From the NCBI GenBank assembly GCA_047974415.1, contig JBKECH010000057.1, forward strand, positions 1 to 64,000: a stretch of DNA of 64,000 nt. Direction: 5' to 3'. Origin of the DNA: JBKEAJ01 sp047974415. GTDB taxonomy: Bacteria > Bacteroidota > Bacteroidia > Bacteroidales > Prolixibacteraceae. Both the position numbers and the translations under genes were made by a program. The notes under the pieces are model-generated. The model searched no databases. It was not told the origin of the DNA and saw nothing but the letters and a program-made list of their open reading frames with translations. Below are positions 44,183 through 52,850 of this stretch, in pieces; position 1 is the stretch's first letter, and every line of letters begins with the position of its first letter.

Positions 44183-44393
44183 GGCTCTATGTCGAATGTG
44201 GTGGGTAGACTTTAATGGAAAATAGAAAAAGTATTCGAATTGCAACACAAAAGAGCATTTTGGCGTAACGTTTCTTTAAACAGTTTTATCTTGGTAGAGG
44301 GTGTATCAAGCGCTTTCTTCGAAAAGTTTTGGCTTGGTAGGCCTAATGATTTTTTAGTTTCCAAATCTCACCCACTCTATTCGACATAGAGCC
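44183..44393. mobile_element. MITE-like element with 24-bp inverted ends
   Basis: Left end GGCTCTATGTCGAAT...GTGGGT (44183-44206) matches the complement of the right end (44370-44393), apart from a few bases in the middle. The 211 bp contain no ORF. The GG-starting ends resemble those of ISL3-type insertion sequences, so it may be a nonautonomous derivative; the family is a guess. Confidence 0.55.
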
Positions 44394-44862
44394 AATATAA
44401 GTTTCAAAAGTATCCCAGCAGACTATATTACACTTAGTTTAATTGTAGACCAAATTTTGTCTAATACACCAAAACAAGCTTACTTGGCCATCTCAAATAC
44501 CTTGCAATAGAGATTGCAATATTCAAGAGTTGTAAGCCTTGCGGAAAACTGGTAGAAGGAATTACAAAAGTTGTAGACAAAGTGACTAAATTATTTGTTT
44601 TGAAACACATATTAGTGATTTAATTTTTGAGCTCTTTCAACAGGACTGCAAATCTCAATTAAACTTCAATCAAGTTAATTCAATCGTAAAAGAAAGTTAG
44701 TGGGATAAATGACTTTTTTACCTCTCAAGAACAAGCAACCTAATTATTAGAGGAAATAAAAGAAAATAGCTCAATTGTTTTGATCCTGATAGAAGAGAAT
44801 TAGAACACTAAGGATGGCGTTTTTTTTAATCATATAAAACGCATAACTTTGTAATTAGTGCC
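44394..44862. other. Decayed sequence between the MITE and R1 copy 3
   Basis: Short open stretches (for example CKPCGKLVEGITKVVDK around 44535-44580) are broken by many stops in every frame. It may be the remains of a gene, but no family is recognised. Confidence 0.35.
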
Positions 44863-45010
44863 TGTCCATAATGTCGGGAGTCTGAACTATAAAGTTAAAT
44901 ATCAAGGCTTGCCGTTCTGTGTATTGGGAGTTTGTGAATTGGGAGTTTATTTGTGTAAATGACTAATTCACAAAGTGAGCATAATGCAGATATTGGACTT
45001 TATAGACGGA
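44863..45010 (-). repeat. R1 palindromic repeat, copy 3 (full length, inverted)
   Basis: Reverse orientation: begins TGTCCATAATGTCGGGAGTC and ends GGACTTTATAGACGGA. The inner arms and the TTTGTGTAAA apex are present. It lies 82 bp upstream of dsbD. Confidence 0.88.
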
Positions 45011-45056
45011 CTCTAAGTAGAGAAGGTCTTTAATTACGCAAATCCGCTTTTTATAT

Positions 45057-45064
45057 TAACTTTG
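45057..45064 (+). promoter_or_regulatory. Candidate -7 box for dsbD
   Basis: TAACTTTG matches TAnnTTTG and lies 28 nt before the ATG. Confidence 0.55.
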
Positions 45065-45092
45065 CGCTCATTATAGACAAAATAAAAAGTAT

Positions 45093-47117
45093 ATGAAGAA
45101 GTTTTTTATAAAAAAATTGCTGGTCTTAATGCTTGTTTTTATAGGAGTATCGAAGGCACAAATTCAAGATCCTGTTTCATGGACAAAAAGTATTGAGCAG
45201 GTAAAAGGAAATATTTATAGATTAATCTTTAAGGCGCAAATCGAAGATGGCTGGAAGATTTATGCCACCAAAGATATGGATGGTCCGATAAAAACATCTG
45301 TAAACTTCGAGGGGATAGACGGATTCAGCGTTGTCGAGGGAACGCTAAAAACAAACCCAGAGGCAAAGTGGCATTTCGACCCCGTTTTCGAGGCAGAGGT
45401 TGGCTACTTTAAGAAAGAGGTGACTATTACTCAGGATATTAAGGTGGAGAAGAGTACCAAAGTTGCAGGCTATGTTCAGTCACAATCTTGCAATGATAAT
45501 ACTTGTATCTCACCAGCAGATGAAGAATTTTCGTTTGACGTAGTTATTGCTGGTACAGCAAACTTAGATTCTGCAAGCTCCTCCAATAAGGCTGAATCTG
45601 TTGCCCCTACTGCCAATAATACAAACAATAATATTACGGAGACATCATTGTCTACATTAACAATACCTGAGCCAGAGACAGTTAGTGCCTATTACGAAAG
45701 AGCTGGAGAATCTAGCAAAACAGGGCGAAGCCATTGGGGATTATTTTTATGGAGCTTTGTGGGAGGTCTTATTGCCCTACTAACTCCTTGTGTATTTCCC
45801 ATGATTCCAGTGACGGTAAGTTATTTTACCAAAAAGGCAAGCTCTTCCTCGAAAGGCATCAGAGATGCTATGATTTATGGCTTATCCATAATATTTATTT
45901 ACGTTGTCATAGGAGTTGCAATCACTGTGATTTTTGGTCCTGATACACTCAATGCAATGTCAACAAATCCAGTATTCAATATACTATTTTTCTTATTGTT
46001 TGTAGTATTTGCTTTGTCATTCTTCGGTGCATTTGAGTTGGTGTTACCTTCGTCGTGGGTGAATAAGGCTGATAAACAGGCTGATAGGGGCGGTTTTATA
46101 GGGATATTCTTTATGGCGTTCGTGTTGGCATTAGTATCATTTTCGTGTACAGGCCCTATCGTTGGTCCCCTATTGGTGGAGTCTTTTGCTGGTGGTTTTA
46201 TAGCGCCGGCAATAGGAATGTTTGGCTTTTCTCTCGCCTTGGCAATACCATTTACACTCTTTGCTATATTTCCAAGTTGGCTGAATGCTCTTCCCAAATC
46301 GGGAGGGTGGATGAACTCTGTAAAGGTAGTGCTGGGTTTTATAGAACTAGCATTTGCCTTCAAGTTCCTATCAAACGCAGACTTGGTGCTTCAGGCACAT
46401 TTCTTGGAGCGCGAAGTTTTCCTTGCAATTTGGATTGCCATAGCTGTGATGCTAGGTATGTATTTGTTGGGAAAAATTAGGTTCCCCCATGATTCGCCAC
46501 TAGAAAAAGTCAATACCTTTAGAGTGGTCCTATCTTTATTATTTTTCTCTTTGGCGATTTACATGATACCAGGACTCAACGGAGCAAAACTTAAGTTGTT
46601 AGCAGGTTTTCCGCCTCCTATAACTTATAGCGAAAACTACGAGGTGGACGATTCCAATCTTCCAGAAGGAGCACATATGGGAGCTGGCGGTGTTGTGTAT
46701 TTCGATGATTATGAGAGGGGTATGAAGTATGCTATTGCGAATAAGATGCCTGCAATGATAGATTTTACAGGGCATGCCTGCGTGAACTGTCGGAAAATGG
46801 AAACTAATGTGTGGACAGATGGAAGAGTGTCAGACATCCTAAAGAATAAACTAGTGGTTATTTCTTTGTATGTCGACGAGAGAACAAAACTAGATGAACC
46901 CTACGACTCTGAGGTTAACCCAGGGACAAAGATAAGAACGATAGGTAATAGATGGTCTGAATTCCAGCATAAATACTTTGAAACGAACGAGCAACCTTAT
47001 TATGTATTGTTAGATAATGAAGGCAAATGGCTGAATGACAAGATTAACATGACAGACAATGCAGATCCATATCTAGAGTGGCTAAACAAAGGACTCGAAG
47101 AATTTAAGAAAAAATAG
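45093..47117 (+). CDS. dsbD: Thiol:disulfide interchange protein DsbD
   Basis: Inner-membrane protein that carries electrons from cytoplasmic thioredoxin to periplasmic disulfide reductases. Signal peptide (ending near GVSKAQ), an N-terminal alpha domain with the Cys pair CNDNTC (about residues 132-137), eight membrane segments beginning LTPCVFPMIPVTVSYF (residue about 230), a second membrane Cys in SFSCTGPIVG, and a C-terminal thioredoxin-like domain with CVNC (about 563). All three Cys pairs needed for the relay are present. 674 residues, a normal length. Confidence 0.93.
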   Translation: MKKFFIKKLLVLMLVFIGVSKAQIQDPVSWTKSIEQVKGNIYRLIFKAQIEDGWKIYATKDMDGPIKTSVNFEGIDGFSVVEGTLKTNPEAKWHFDPVFEAEVGYFKKEVTITQDIKVEKSTKVAGYVQSQSCNDNTCISPADEEFSFDVVIAGTANLDSASSSNKAESVAPTANNTNNNITETSLSTLTIPEPETVSAYYERAGESSKTGRSHWGLFLWSFVGGLIALLTPCVFPMIPVTVSYFTKKASSSSKGIRDAMIYGLSIIFIYVVIGVAITVIFGPDTLNAMSTNPVFNILFFLLFVVFALSFFGAFELVLPSSWVNKADKQADRGGFIGIFFMAFVLALVSFSCTGPIVGPLLVESFAGGFIAPAIGMFGFSLALAIPFTLFAIFPSWLNALPKSGGWMNSVKVVLGFIELAFAFKFLSNADLVLQAHFLEREVFLAIWIAIAVMLGMYLLGKIRFPHDSPLEKVNTFRVVLSLLFFSLAIYMIPGLNGAKLKLLAGFPPPITYSENYEVDDSNLPEGAHMGAGGVVYFDDYERGMKYAIANKMPAMIDFTGHACVNCRKMETNVWTDGRVSDILKNKLVVISLYVDERTKLDEPYDSEVNPGTKIRTIGNRWSEFQHKYFETNEQPYYVLLDNEGKWLNDKINMTDNADPYLEWLNKGLEEFKKK

Positions 47118-47121
47118 AAAT

Positions 47122-48396
47122 ATGCCAATACCTTTGGCGGAACGATTGCGTCCTACCTCATTGGATACTTATATTGGGCAACAGCACCTTGTTGGAAAGG
47201 GTGCTGTTGTCCGCAATATGATAGAGAACAACAACCTATCGTCAATTATATTGTGGGGCCCCCCAGGAGTAGGCAAAACAACTTTGGCTAAAATAATAGC
47301 GAATACATTACAAAGACCATTCTATACACTAAGTGCTATAAATTCGGGAGTTAAGGATGTTCGGGAAATTATAGGTAAATCAAAAAAAAACAGTCTTTTC
47401 AATACCCTTAATCCCATACTGTTTATAGACGAAATTCACAGGTTTAGTAAGTCTCAACAAGATTCATTACTTGGTGCTGTCGAGGATGGAACAGTAACAC
47501 TTATTGGGGCAACAACCGAGAATCCATCTTTTGAAGTTATTTCACCACTATTGTCCAGAGCGCAAGTTTATGTGCTGAAATCATTGTCTAAAGTAGAGTT
47601 AGACTCCTTGTTAGATCAGGCCTTAAATAATGATGATATTCTTCGAAGAAAGAAAATAGAAGTTAAGGAGGTCGATGCTTTATTTCGTTTTTCGGGTGGT
47701 GATGCTCGGAAGCTCTTAAATATACTGGAGGTTGTGGTGAATGCTCAACAAGAAGATTCCGTTATTATTAGCAACGAGGTAGTTGCAAATATCCTTCAAA
47801 ATAGTATGTCGCAATACGACAAAAAAGGCGATATGCATTATGACATTATTTCAGCATTTATAAAAAGCATTAGAGGTAGCGACCCAGATGCTGCTGTTTA
47901 TTGGCTAGCAAGAATGCTTGTTGGTGGCGAGGATTTAAAATTCATTGCTAGAAGGATGCTTATTTCGGCAGCGGAGGATATAGGTTTGGCAAATCCCAAT
48001 GCCCTCCTGCTAGCACAGAGTACCTTCGATGCGATACACAAAATTGGAATGCCAGAGGCTCGTATAATATTATCGGAGTGTGCAATATACTTGGCAAGTT
48101 CTGAAAAAAGTAATTCTGCTTATGCGGCAATAAATAGTGCTATGGCAGAAGTAAAGAGCAGTGGAGACTTGTCTGTCCCTTTGCATCTAAGAAACGCTCC
48201 AAGCTCTTTAATGCGTGAGCTGAATTATGGGAAAGATTACAAATATTCTCATGATTACGAAGGTAATTTTGTAGAACAGCAGTTTCTGCCAAGTGAAATA
48301 AAGAATTTGAAATTTTACGAGGCTGGAGTTAATGGTTTGGAAGCTAAGATAAGAGAACGCATGAGTGCCTTGTGGGTGAACAAAAAAACGAAATAA
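47122..48396 (+). CDS. rarA: Replication-associated recombination protein A (RarA/MgsA)
   Basis: AAA+ ATPase related to clamp loaders, acting at stalled forks. LAERLRPTSLDTYIGQQHLV is the N-terminal family signature. Walker A GPPGVGKTTLAK, Walker B ILFIDEIHRFSKSQQDSLL, sensor 1 GATTENPSFEV and sensor 2 GGDARKLLNIL are complete. The C-terminal MgsA domain has ARRMLISAAEDIGLANP and YEGNFVEQQFLP. It starts 4 nt after the dsbD stop and is likely cotranscribed. Confidence 0.96.
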   Translation: MPIPLAERLRPTSLDTYIGQQHLVGKGAVVRNMIENNNLSSIILWGPPGVGKTTLAKIIANTLQRPFYTLSAINSGVKDVREIIGKSKKNSLFNTLNPILFIDEIHRFSKSQQDSLLGAVEDGTVTLIGATTENPSFEVISPLLSRAQVYVLKSLSKVELDSLLDQALNNDDILRRKKIEVKEVDALFRFSGGDARKLLNILEVVVNAQQEDSVIISNEVVANILQNSMSQYDKKGDMHYDIISAFIKSIRGSDPDAAVYWLARMLVGGEDLKFIARRMLISAAEDIGLANPNALLLAQSTFDAIHKIGMPEARIILSECAIYLASSEKSNSAYAAINSAMAEVKSSGDLSVPLHLRNAPSSLMRELNYGKDYKYSHDYEGNFVEQQFLPSEIKNLKFYEAGVNGLEAKIRERMSALWVNKKTK

Positions 48397-48455
48397 AAAG
48401 TCATAGATTACATATTAATCACTATTTTTGGGAACGAATTTTAATATTAAAAATC

Positions 48456-49166
48456 ATGGGTAGAGCATTTGAATACAGAAGAGCCGCAAAAGAAAAGAGA
48501 TGGGACAAGATGTCGAAGATATTTCCAAAGCTGGCACGTTCTATTACTATTGCAGCCAAGGAGGGAGGAATAGATCCTGAAATGAATGCTAAGTTACGTA
48601 CTGCTATTCAGAATGCTAAAGCTCAAAATATGCCTAAAGATAATATCGATAATGCCATAAAAAGAGCGGCTGGAAAGGACGCTCTCGACTTATCGGAGGT
48701 TGTATACGAAGGCAAAGGCCCGCATGGGGTGCTAGTCGTGGTAGAATGCGCAACAGACAATACAACAAGAACAGTTGCCAATGTCAAATCTTATTTTAAT
48801 AAAGCTGGAGGCGGTTTAGTAACTTCAGGACAGCTGGATTTTATGTTTTCTCGCAAAGCTGTTTTTGAAATTGAGAAAACAGACTCTTTCGATGTCGAAA
48901 AGATGGAGTTGGAACTTATAGATGCAGGACTTGAGGAGATAGATGTCGATGATGAGTTTGTTACATTGTACGCCGACTATACAGACTTCGGTGCACTTGG
49001 TAAGACGCTGGAAGATATGGGAGTTGATGTTAGCAAAGCAAGTCTTAGGCGTTTGCCAACCACTCCTATAGAATTTTCTGAAGAACAGCTAGAAGATATT
49101 GAGAAAATGCTAGACAAAATAGACGACGACGACGACGTTCAGGAAGTTTTTACTAATATACTTTAA
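48456..49166 (+). CDS. YebC/PmpR family protein
   Basis: Conserved cytoplasmic protein. Long called a transcriptional regulator; recent work on the family links it to translation of proline stretches. MGRAFEYRRAAKEKRWDKMS is the Bacteroidota version of the N-terminal motif and ITIAAKEGGIDPEMNAKLR follows. The start is the ATG at 48456, since the family begins at this motif; the longer frame overlaps rarA. 236 residues. The C-terminal tail is very acidic, with a run of five Asp (KIDDDDDVQEVF) coded by repeated GAC triplets. Confidence 0.95.
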   Translation: MGRAFEYRRAAKEKRWDKMSKIFPKLARSITIAAKEGGIDPEMNAKLRTAIQNAKAQNMPKDNIDNAIKRAAGKDALDLSEVVYEGKGPHGVLVVVECATDNTTRTVANVKSYFNKAGGGLVTSGQLDFMFSRKAVFEIEKTDSFDVEKMELELIDAGLEEIDVDDEFVTLYADYTDFGALGKTLEDMGVDVSKASLRRLPTTPIEFSEEQLEDIEKMLDKIDDDDDVQEVFTNIL

Positions 49167-49176
49167 ACCCAGACTA

Positions 49177-49312
49177 TGCATTTGAACACCGTAGCGAGGG
49201 CTTTAAACTAGATAAAACAAGAGTTCTGGTGGAAGCGTGTCACTCGATACGGTGAGCGAAACAAAAGCTAGCAAAGTATTAGTTTTGAAGAAATTGTAGC
49301 ACGTAGCAGGTG
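49177..49312 (+). repeat. R3 degenerate repeat, copy 2 (most complete)
   Basis: Begins TGCATTTGAACACCGTAG and includes CAAAAGCTAGCAAAGTATTA, GTTTTGAAG and GTAGCAGGTGACC. Shared blocks occur in the same order in the copies at 42637 and 52721. It lies between the yebC stop and the convergent response-regulator stop. Confidence 0.55.
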
Positions 49313-49340
49313 ACCTAGTGTATGTTTCGGATTAAACCAC

Positions 49341-50039
49341 TTAAGAGTTCCTAGACTTATTGAGGTTGGTGGAGAACCGATATCCTGTACCATGTATATT
49401 TTCAATCTTTATACTAGTGTCGCTCTTGAAAAAACGGCGAACCTTTGATATAAAAACGTCAAGACTCCTGCTTAGTATGTCATTACTGCTACCCCAAACT
49501 TCATCAAGTATTTCTTCCCTCAATAATATCTTGTCAGGATTGTCTAGCAAGTAACTTACCAAACATACTTCTTTAAAAGTGAGGTTATAAGTGAAGCTGT
49601 TGACTGTCAGGATTCTATTGCTTTCGTCAAGATTTATATTTTTAAGATGTTGCTTGCTTGGGTGTTTTGGATTCCCCTTACTACGCTTAAGAAATATTTC
49701 TATTTTAAGTAGTAGCTCCTCTATGTCAAAAGGCTTTGTTATATAGTCGTCTCCACCAATCTTGAGCCCCTTTATCTTGTCTTCTTTTAACTGTTTGGCA
49801 GTGAGGAATATGATGGGGGTGTTCTGATCTGTGTTGCGAACTTGTTTGGCAACTTCAAACCCGTCAATCTTAGGAAGCATAACGTCAAGAATAATAATGT
49901 CTGGACTTGATTTCTTGAAAAGGTCGATTCCAACCTGTCCATCAAGAGCAGATATTACAGCATAGCCTTTGTCTGATAATACATCCGTTATCAGAAAGTT
50001 AAGCGTTTCGTCGTCCTCAATGAGTAGTATCTTCATCAT
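49341..50039 (-). CDS. DNA-binding response regulator, OmpR/PhoB type
   Basis: Receiver domain (about 1-120) with acidic pair D9/D10, phosphoacceptor Asp52 (IIILDVMLPK) and the switch residues in IIFLTAK. A winged-helix DNA-binding domain follows (about 135-225: LTFKEVCLVSYLLDNP, REEILDEVWGSSND, KVRRFFKSDTSIKIENIHG). The cognate kinase lies 42 nt upstream. It does not have the PglZ output domain of PorX, so it is not PorX. Confidence 0.94.
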   Translation of the reverse strand: MMKILLIEDDETLNFLITDVLSDKGYAVISALDGQVGIDLFKKSSPDIIILDVMLPKIDGFEVAKQVRNTDQNTPIIFLTAKQLKEDKIKGLKIGGDDYITKPFDIEELLLKIEIFLKRSKGNPKHPSKQHLKNINLDESNRILTVNSFTYNLTFKEVCLVSYLLDNPDKILLREEILDEVWGSSNDILSRSLDVFISKVRRFFKSDTSIKIENIHGTGYRFSTNLNKSRNS

Positions 50040-50081
50040 ACTATTTTGTCTGTTATGTTTTTTATTGCCACATATATTTCG

Positions 50082-51404
50082 TCAATCTGTTTCTGTCACG
50101 GAATTAAAATAAGGCTTTTTAGCTCGCTTCTTGATTGGTATGTGAATATAAAAAATAGTTCCAATATTCGGAGTGCTTTTTACTCTTATTTTCCATTTCT
50201 GGTATTTGATGACCTTCATAACATACTCAAGTCCAAGTCCAAATCCTTTTACATTGTGAATGTCTCCTGTAGGAACTCTATAAAAACGCTTGAATATCTT
50301 TCGAATGTTTCTTTCTGCTATCCCAATGCCATTATCTTCGATTGTGATAGTTACCTTGTCATCTGTTGTTGTTGTTGAGATATTTATAGTAGCACAATCT
50401 TTAGATCTGTATTTTATACCATTGTCAATTAGGTTTATTAGCAGGTGTTTTGTATGGTTTTTGTCACAGAAAACCTTCGGAGTGTTTTGGGCAGAGAAGT
50501 TAAAAATAGTGTCTTTGCTCGCAATGTCTTGTCCAAATTCTTCTATTATTTCAGATATCAGTTGGTTTATGTTGATCTCAGATATGTTTAGCTCCATTTT
50601 TTTATTAGATTGTGCATGTAGCAGTATATTTTCAACAAGTTTCTCTAATCTTTCGGATTGGGTTGTTATTATGTCTGTGTATTTCAGCGTGTTAGTGGTT
50701 TTGTTGTTTAATGTCTTTCGTTTTATTACATCCGAAGCCAGCTTTATATTGGAGATGGGAGTTCTAAATTCGTGAGTCATGTTGTTAACAAAGTGCTTTT
50801 GGCTGTCGCTTAATTGTTTTTGTTTTATAAGAATGCTGATGGTTATTGTGAATAGCGATATGACGATAATCATTAGAATAGTGAAGATTGTCCACAGCCT
50901 AATATTCGGATTAAAAAAAGGGTCTCGATGATTGAAATTGACCAGAGCACAGTATTCGTGTTCAAAAACGAACGGTGGATCCTGTTCGTTTATATGCCTG
51001 AAAATATTGTTGTTAAGGTCGAATGCAGATACGTTAAGCTTGCCCGTATTGCAATCATATATTCCGTATGTGTAATTTATATTAAGTCCAGATATGGTGA
51101 ATTCCTCCTTAAGATAATGCTCAAATAAATCTTTATTGATAGGGAAGTCAGTATGTATGGTATACACATTGCGCAGAGATTTTTCTACGCCTGTAAACTT
51201 GAAATCTACAAGAATCTGAGTACTGTCTATGCGACTATTATACTCGTAGAGATTTTGTCCAACTTTCTGTAGGGCGAGGCTGACGGTTTCGTTAAATTGA
51301 GATTCGCTCTGGTGATACGAACTTTTGAATAGATAGTACTGAGCGGTGATAATGCCGATTATAATTACCGATACAATTATAAAAATATATCGGTTTGTAT
51401 TCAT
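50082..51404 (-). CDS. Sensor histidine kinase
   Basis: Membrane sensor kinase. Two membrane segments (about residues 6-26 and 172-193) flank a periplasmic sensor domain of about 145 residues with no recognised family. H box NMTHEFRTPISN with phosphorylated His211, N box NLIDNGIKYRSKD, and the ATP-binding DNGIGI and GFGLGLEYV are complete. The 440-residue protein has no HAMP domain that I can see. It lies between the small T9SS-sorted gene (34 nt upstream) and the regulator. Confidence 0.94.
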   Translation of the reverse strand: MNTNRYIFIIVSVIIIGIITAQYYLFKSSYHQSESQFNETVSLALQKVGQNLYEYNSRIDSTQILVDFKFTGVEKSLRNVYTIHTDFPINKDLFEHYLKEEFTISGLNINYTYGIYDCNTGKLNVSAFDLNNNIFRHINEQDPPFVFEHEYCALVNFNHRDPFFNPNIRLWTIFTILMIIVISLFTITISILIKQKQLSDSQKHFVNNMTHEFRTPISNIKLASDVIKRKTLNNKTTNTLKYTDIITTQSERLEKLVENILLHAQSNKKMELNISEININQLISEIIEEFGQDIASKDTIFNFSAQNTPKVFCDKNHTKHLLINLIDNGIKYRSKDCATINISTTTTDDKVTITIEDNGIGIAERNIRKIFKRFYRVPTGDIHNVKGFGLGLEYVMKVIKYQKWKIRVKSTPNIGTIFYIHIPIKKRAKKPYFNSVTETD

Positions 51405-51438
51405 GTCTAAGGCATTTTTTTTGTTGTTACAGAGTTTT

Positions 51439-51843
51439 TTATTGAATCTTTCTCATTTTTACGGACTTGATGGCATTGTCGCTTTTGACAATTATAATGT
51501 ACAACCCATTTTTTATGGTAGATACATCAAATGATAAGGTGTTGGTGTCAAAATCAGAAATGTAATGCTCTCCAAGATCGGAAACTTGTTGTCCTAGCAG
51601 ATTGTAGACGAATATTTTTACGTTTCCTGATTTTGTTGTAGATAATTCTAGATTTAGCTCCGTATGAACAGGATTTGGATAGATCCCCTTTATGGTAAGA
51701 GATTTGTCGTCTGTATTATTATTTGTGATTAAGTGAGCTTCGTTGTGGTCTATGCTATTGTAGGAGGACGCAAAGATTCTAGTGCTTGTTGTGGCAAACA
51801 GTAAAAAGATACTAATTATATAAATTAATAAATCTTGTTTCAT
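51439..51843 (-). CDS. Very small T9SS-sorted protein (signal peptide plus CTD only)
   Basis: 134 residues. A signal peptide (MKQDLLIYIISIFLLFATTS, about 1-26) is followed by about 30 polar residues and then a type A T9SS C-terminal sorting domain: GIYPNPVHTELNLEL, VKIFVYNLLGQQV, LSFDVSTIKNGLYIIIV and the basic end KMRKIQ. There is almost no cargo between signal and sorting domain. It is the first gene of an array with a sensor kinase and a response regulator. A leader of the R2 type (copy C) lies upstream. A small CTD protein used as a signal to a kinase is known in P. gingivalis (PorA with PorY/PorX); a similar role here is inference. Confidence 0.85.
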   Translation of the reverse strand: MKQDLLIYIISIFLLFATTSTRIFASSYNSIDHNEAHLITNNNTDDKSLTIKGIYPNPVHTELNLELSTTKSGNVKIFVYNLLGQQVSDLGEHYISDFDTNTLSFDVSTIKNGLYIIIVKSDNAIKSVKMRKIQ

Positions 51844-51860
51844 CTGTTTATATTTTGTTT

Positions 51861-51932
51861 TTAGTTGTCAGGTGTATCTCGCCAATTAATCATCCTTCTG
51901 TGTGAGAGTTTGGCTCTCATGGCTCGTTTCAT
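51861..51932 (-). repeat. R2-related leader, copy C, with micro-ORF MKRAM
   Basis: A 23-codon frame on the minus strand reads MKRAMRAKLSHRRMINW then RDTPDN. Its start shares ATGAAACGAGCCATG with copy B, and its middle and end align with copy D. It ends 17 nt before the ATG of the small T9SS-sorted gene. Confidence 0.65.
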
Positions 51933-52073
51933 ATGTTTGTGATTCAGCTACTGGTTAGTTATTTTTGGTTGATAGTGAGTTCTTTATTTACTGCTGTCAA
52001 AGTGATAGTAACGCAGATATTGGACTTCATGAATCTGTTAAAATGATAATTATCAATTTATTACTTGAGGCAT

Positions 52074-52104
52074 ACAAGGGTAATTAGAAGCTAATTACCC
52101 TTGT
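52074..52104. terminator. Perfect hairpin downstream of the ferredoxin gene
   Basis: A perfect 14-bp stem (ACAAGGGTAATTAG with its complement) around an AAG loop, 10 nt after the ferredoxin stop. A T-run is lacking, so it may be a processing or stabilising hairpin. Confidence 0.65.
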
Positions 52105-52114
52105 TGGAATTGTC

Positions 52115-52282
52115 CTACTCTGGTGAAATTGCTTCCACAGGACAAACCTCTGCACAACTGCCACAATCGGTACAAGTACCTCCGTCGATAACATAAATAT
52201 CACCTTCGGAGATTGCATCTACAGGACACTCGTCAATGCAAGTGCCACAAGCTGTGCAATCGTCGGAAATTACATAAGCCAT
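52115..52282 (-). CDS. 4Fe-4S ferredoxin, 2x[4Fe-4S]
   Basis: A 55-residue cytoplasmic electron carrier. Two cluster motifs, CTACGTCIDECP and CTDCGSCAEVCP, each give CxxCxxCxxxCP, so two [4Fe-4S] clusters are expected. MAYVISDDCTACGTC is a typical clostridial-type start. The start is the ATG at 52282. A perfect hairpin follows the stop. Monocistronic by appearance. Confidence 0.95.
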   Translation of the reverse strand: MAYVISDDCTACGTCIDECPVDAISEGDIYVIDGGTCTDCGSCAEVCPVEAISPE

Positions 52283-52421
52283 AATAATCAATTTTTATTA
52301 ACGTTAATATCATTGCAAATATAATCAATTTATTTCATTCGGATAAAAAAAACAGCAATAAATATTCTTTGGTGGGGTTTTAAAGCTCATCGTTTATTTC
52401 TTAAACAGTCTAATTAGTGCC
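52283..52421. other. Start of the 568-bp spacer between the ferredoxin and PTS-IIC-like genes
   Basis: The ferredoxin promoter should lie here, but no clean TAnnTTTG box was identified. The rest of the spacer is R1 copies 4 and 5, an R3 copy and the permease promoter. Confidence 0.4.
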
Positions 52422-52559
52422 TGTCTATAAGGTTCAATACCTGTGTTATACTCATTTTGCGAATTAGTTATTTACACAAGTAAAAGACGCCCAACATACA
52501 TAACGGCAATCTTTGATATTTGACTTTATAGTTTAGACTCCCGACATTCTGGACAGACA
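52422..52559 (+). repeat. R1 palindromic repeat, copy 4 (full length, diverged)
   Basis: Begins AATTAGTGCCTGTCTATAA (from 52412) and ends GGACAGACACTAATT, showing that the inverted ends may extend to AATTAGTG. The middle differs more from the other copies (GTAAAAGACGCCC in place of GTAAACTCCC). Confidence 0.85.
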
Positions 52560-52571
52560 CTAATTCAAGTC

Positions 52572-52621
52572 TGTTTATAAAGTCCAATACTGCATAGATT
52601 CATTTTGTGATTTAGTTGTTT
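52572..52621 (+). repeat. R1 repeat, copy 5 (left half, degenerate)
   Basis: TGTTTATAAAGTCCAATACT and then TTCATTTTGTGATTTAGTTG follow the left arm of R1 with many changes. It lies 12 bp after copy 4. Confidence 0.6.
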
Positions 52622-52720
52622 TTCTAAGTAATATTTTGATTTGTAAGGTTTTGTGAGTTCTGTTGCAGCTGATTTGAGCTCGATAAATAAAAGCTTTTTG
52701 GCGATAAAGGTGTACTTGTT

Positions 52721-52785
52721 TCTATGGTGACGGAGTCAAAAGCTAGTGAAGTCTTGTTTTGAAGGGGTAAGGCAGTACTGTGGGA
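52721..52785 (+). repeat. R3 degenerate repeat, copy 3 (partial)
   Basis: GGTGACGGAGTCAAAAGCTA and then GTCTTGTTTTGAAG match the 3' half of the copy at 49177-49312. Confidence 0.5.
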
Positions 52786-52798
52786 GCTTTGTGTGGAT

Positions 52799-52829
52799 TT
52801 TGGGAATGAGTTTTTATGTCGTACTTTTG
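52799..52829 (+). promoter_or_regulatory. Full consensus promoter for the PTS-IIC-like gene
   Basis: TTTG at 52799-52802, a 19-nt spacer and TACTTTTG at 52822-52829: an exact match to the Bacteroidota housekeeping promoter. It lies 21 nt before the GTG start. Confidence 0.8.
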
Positions 52830-52850
52830 TAGGTATTTAAATATATTTTG

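Noticed and set aside
49120..49140. Repeated GAC triplets near the end of the yebC-like gene
   Set aside because: A short in-frame Asp run in an acidic tail, not an unusual repeat tract.
49341..51404. Kinase/regulator pair as PorX/PorY
   Set aside because: The regulator has a winged-helix output domain, unlike PorX.
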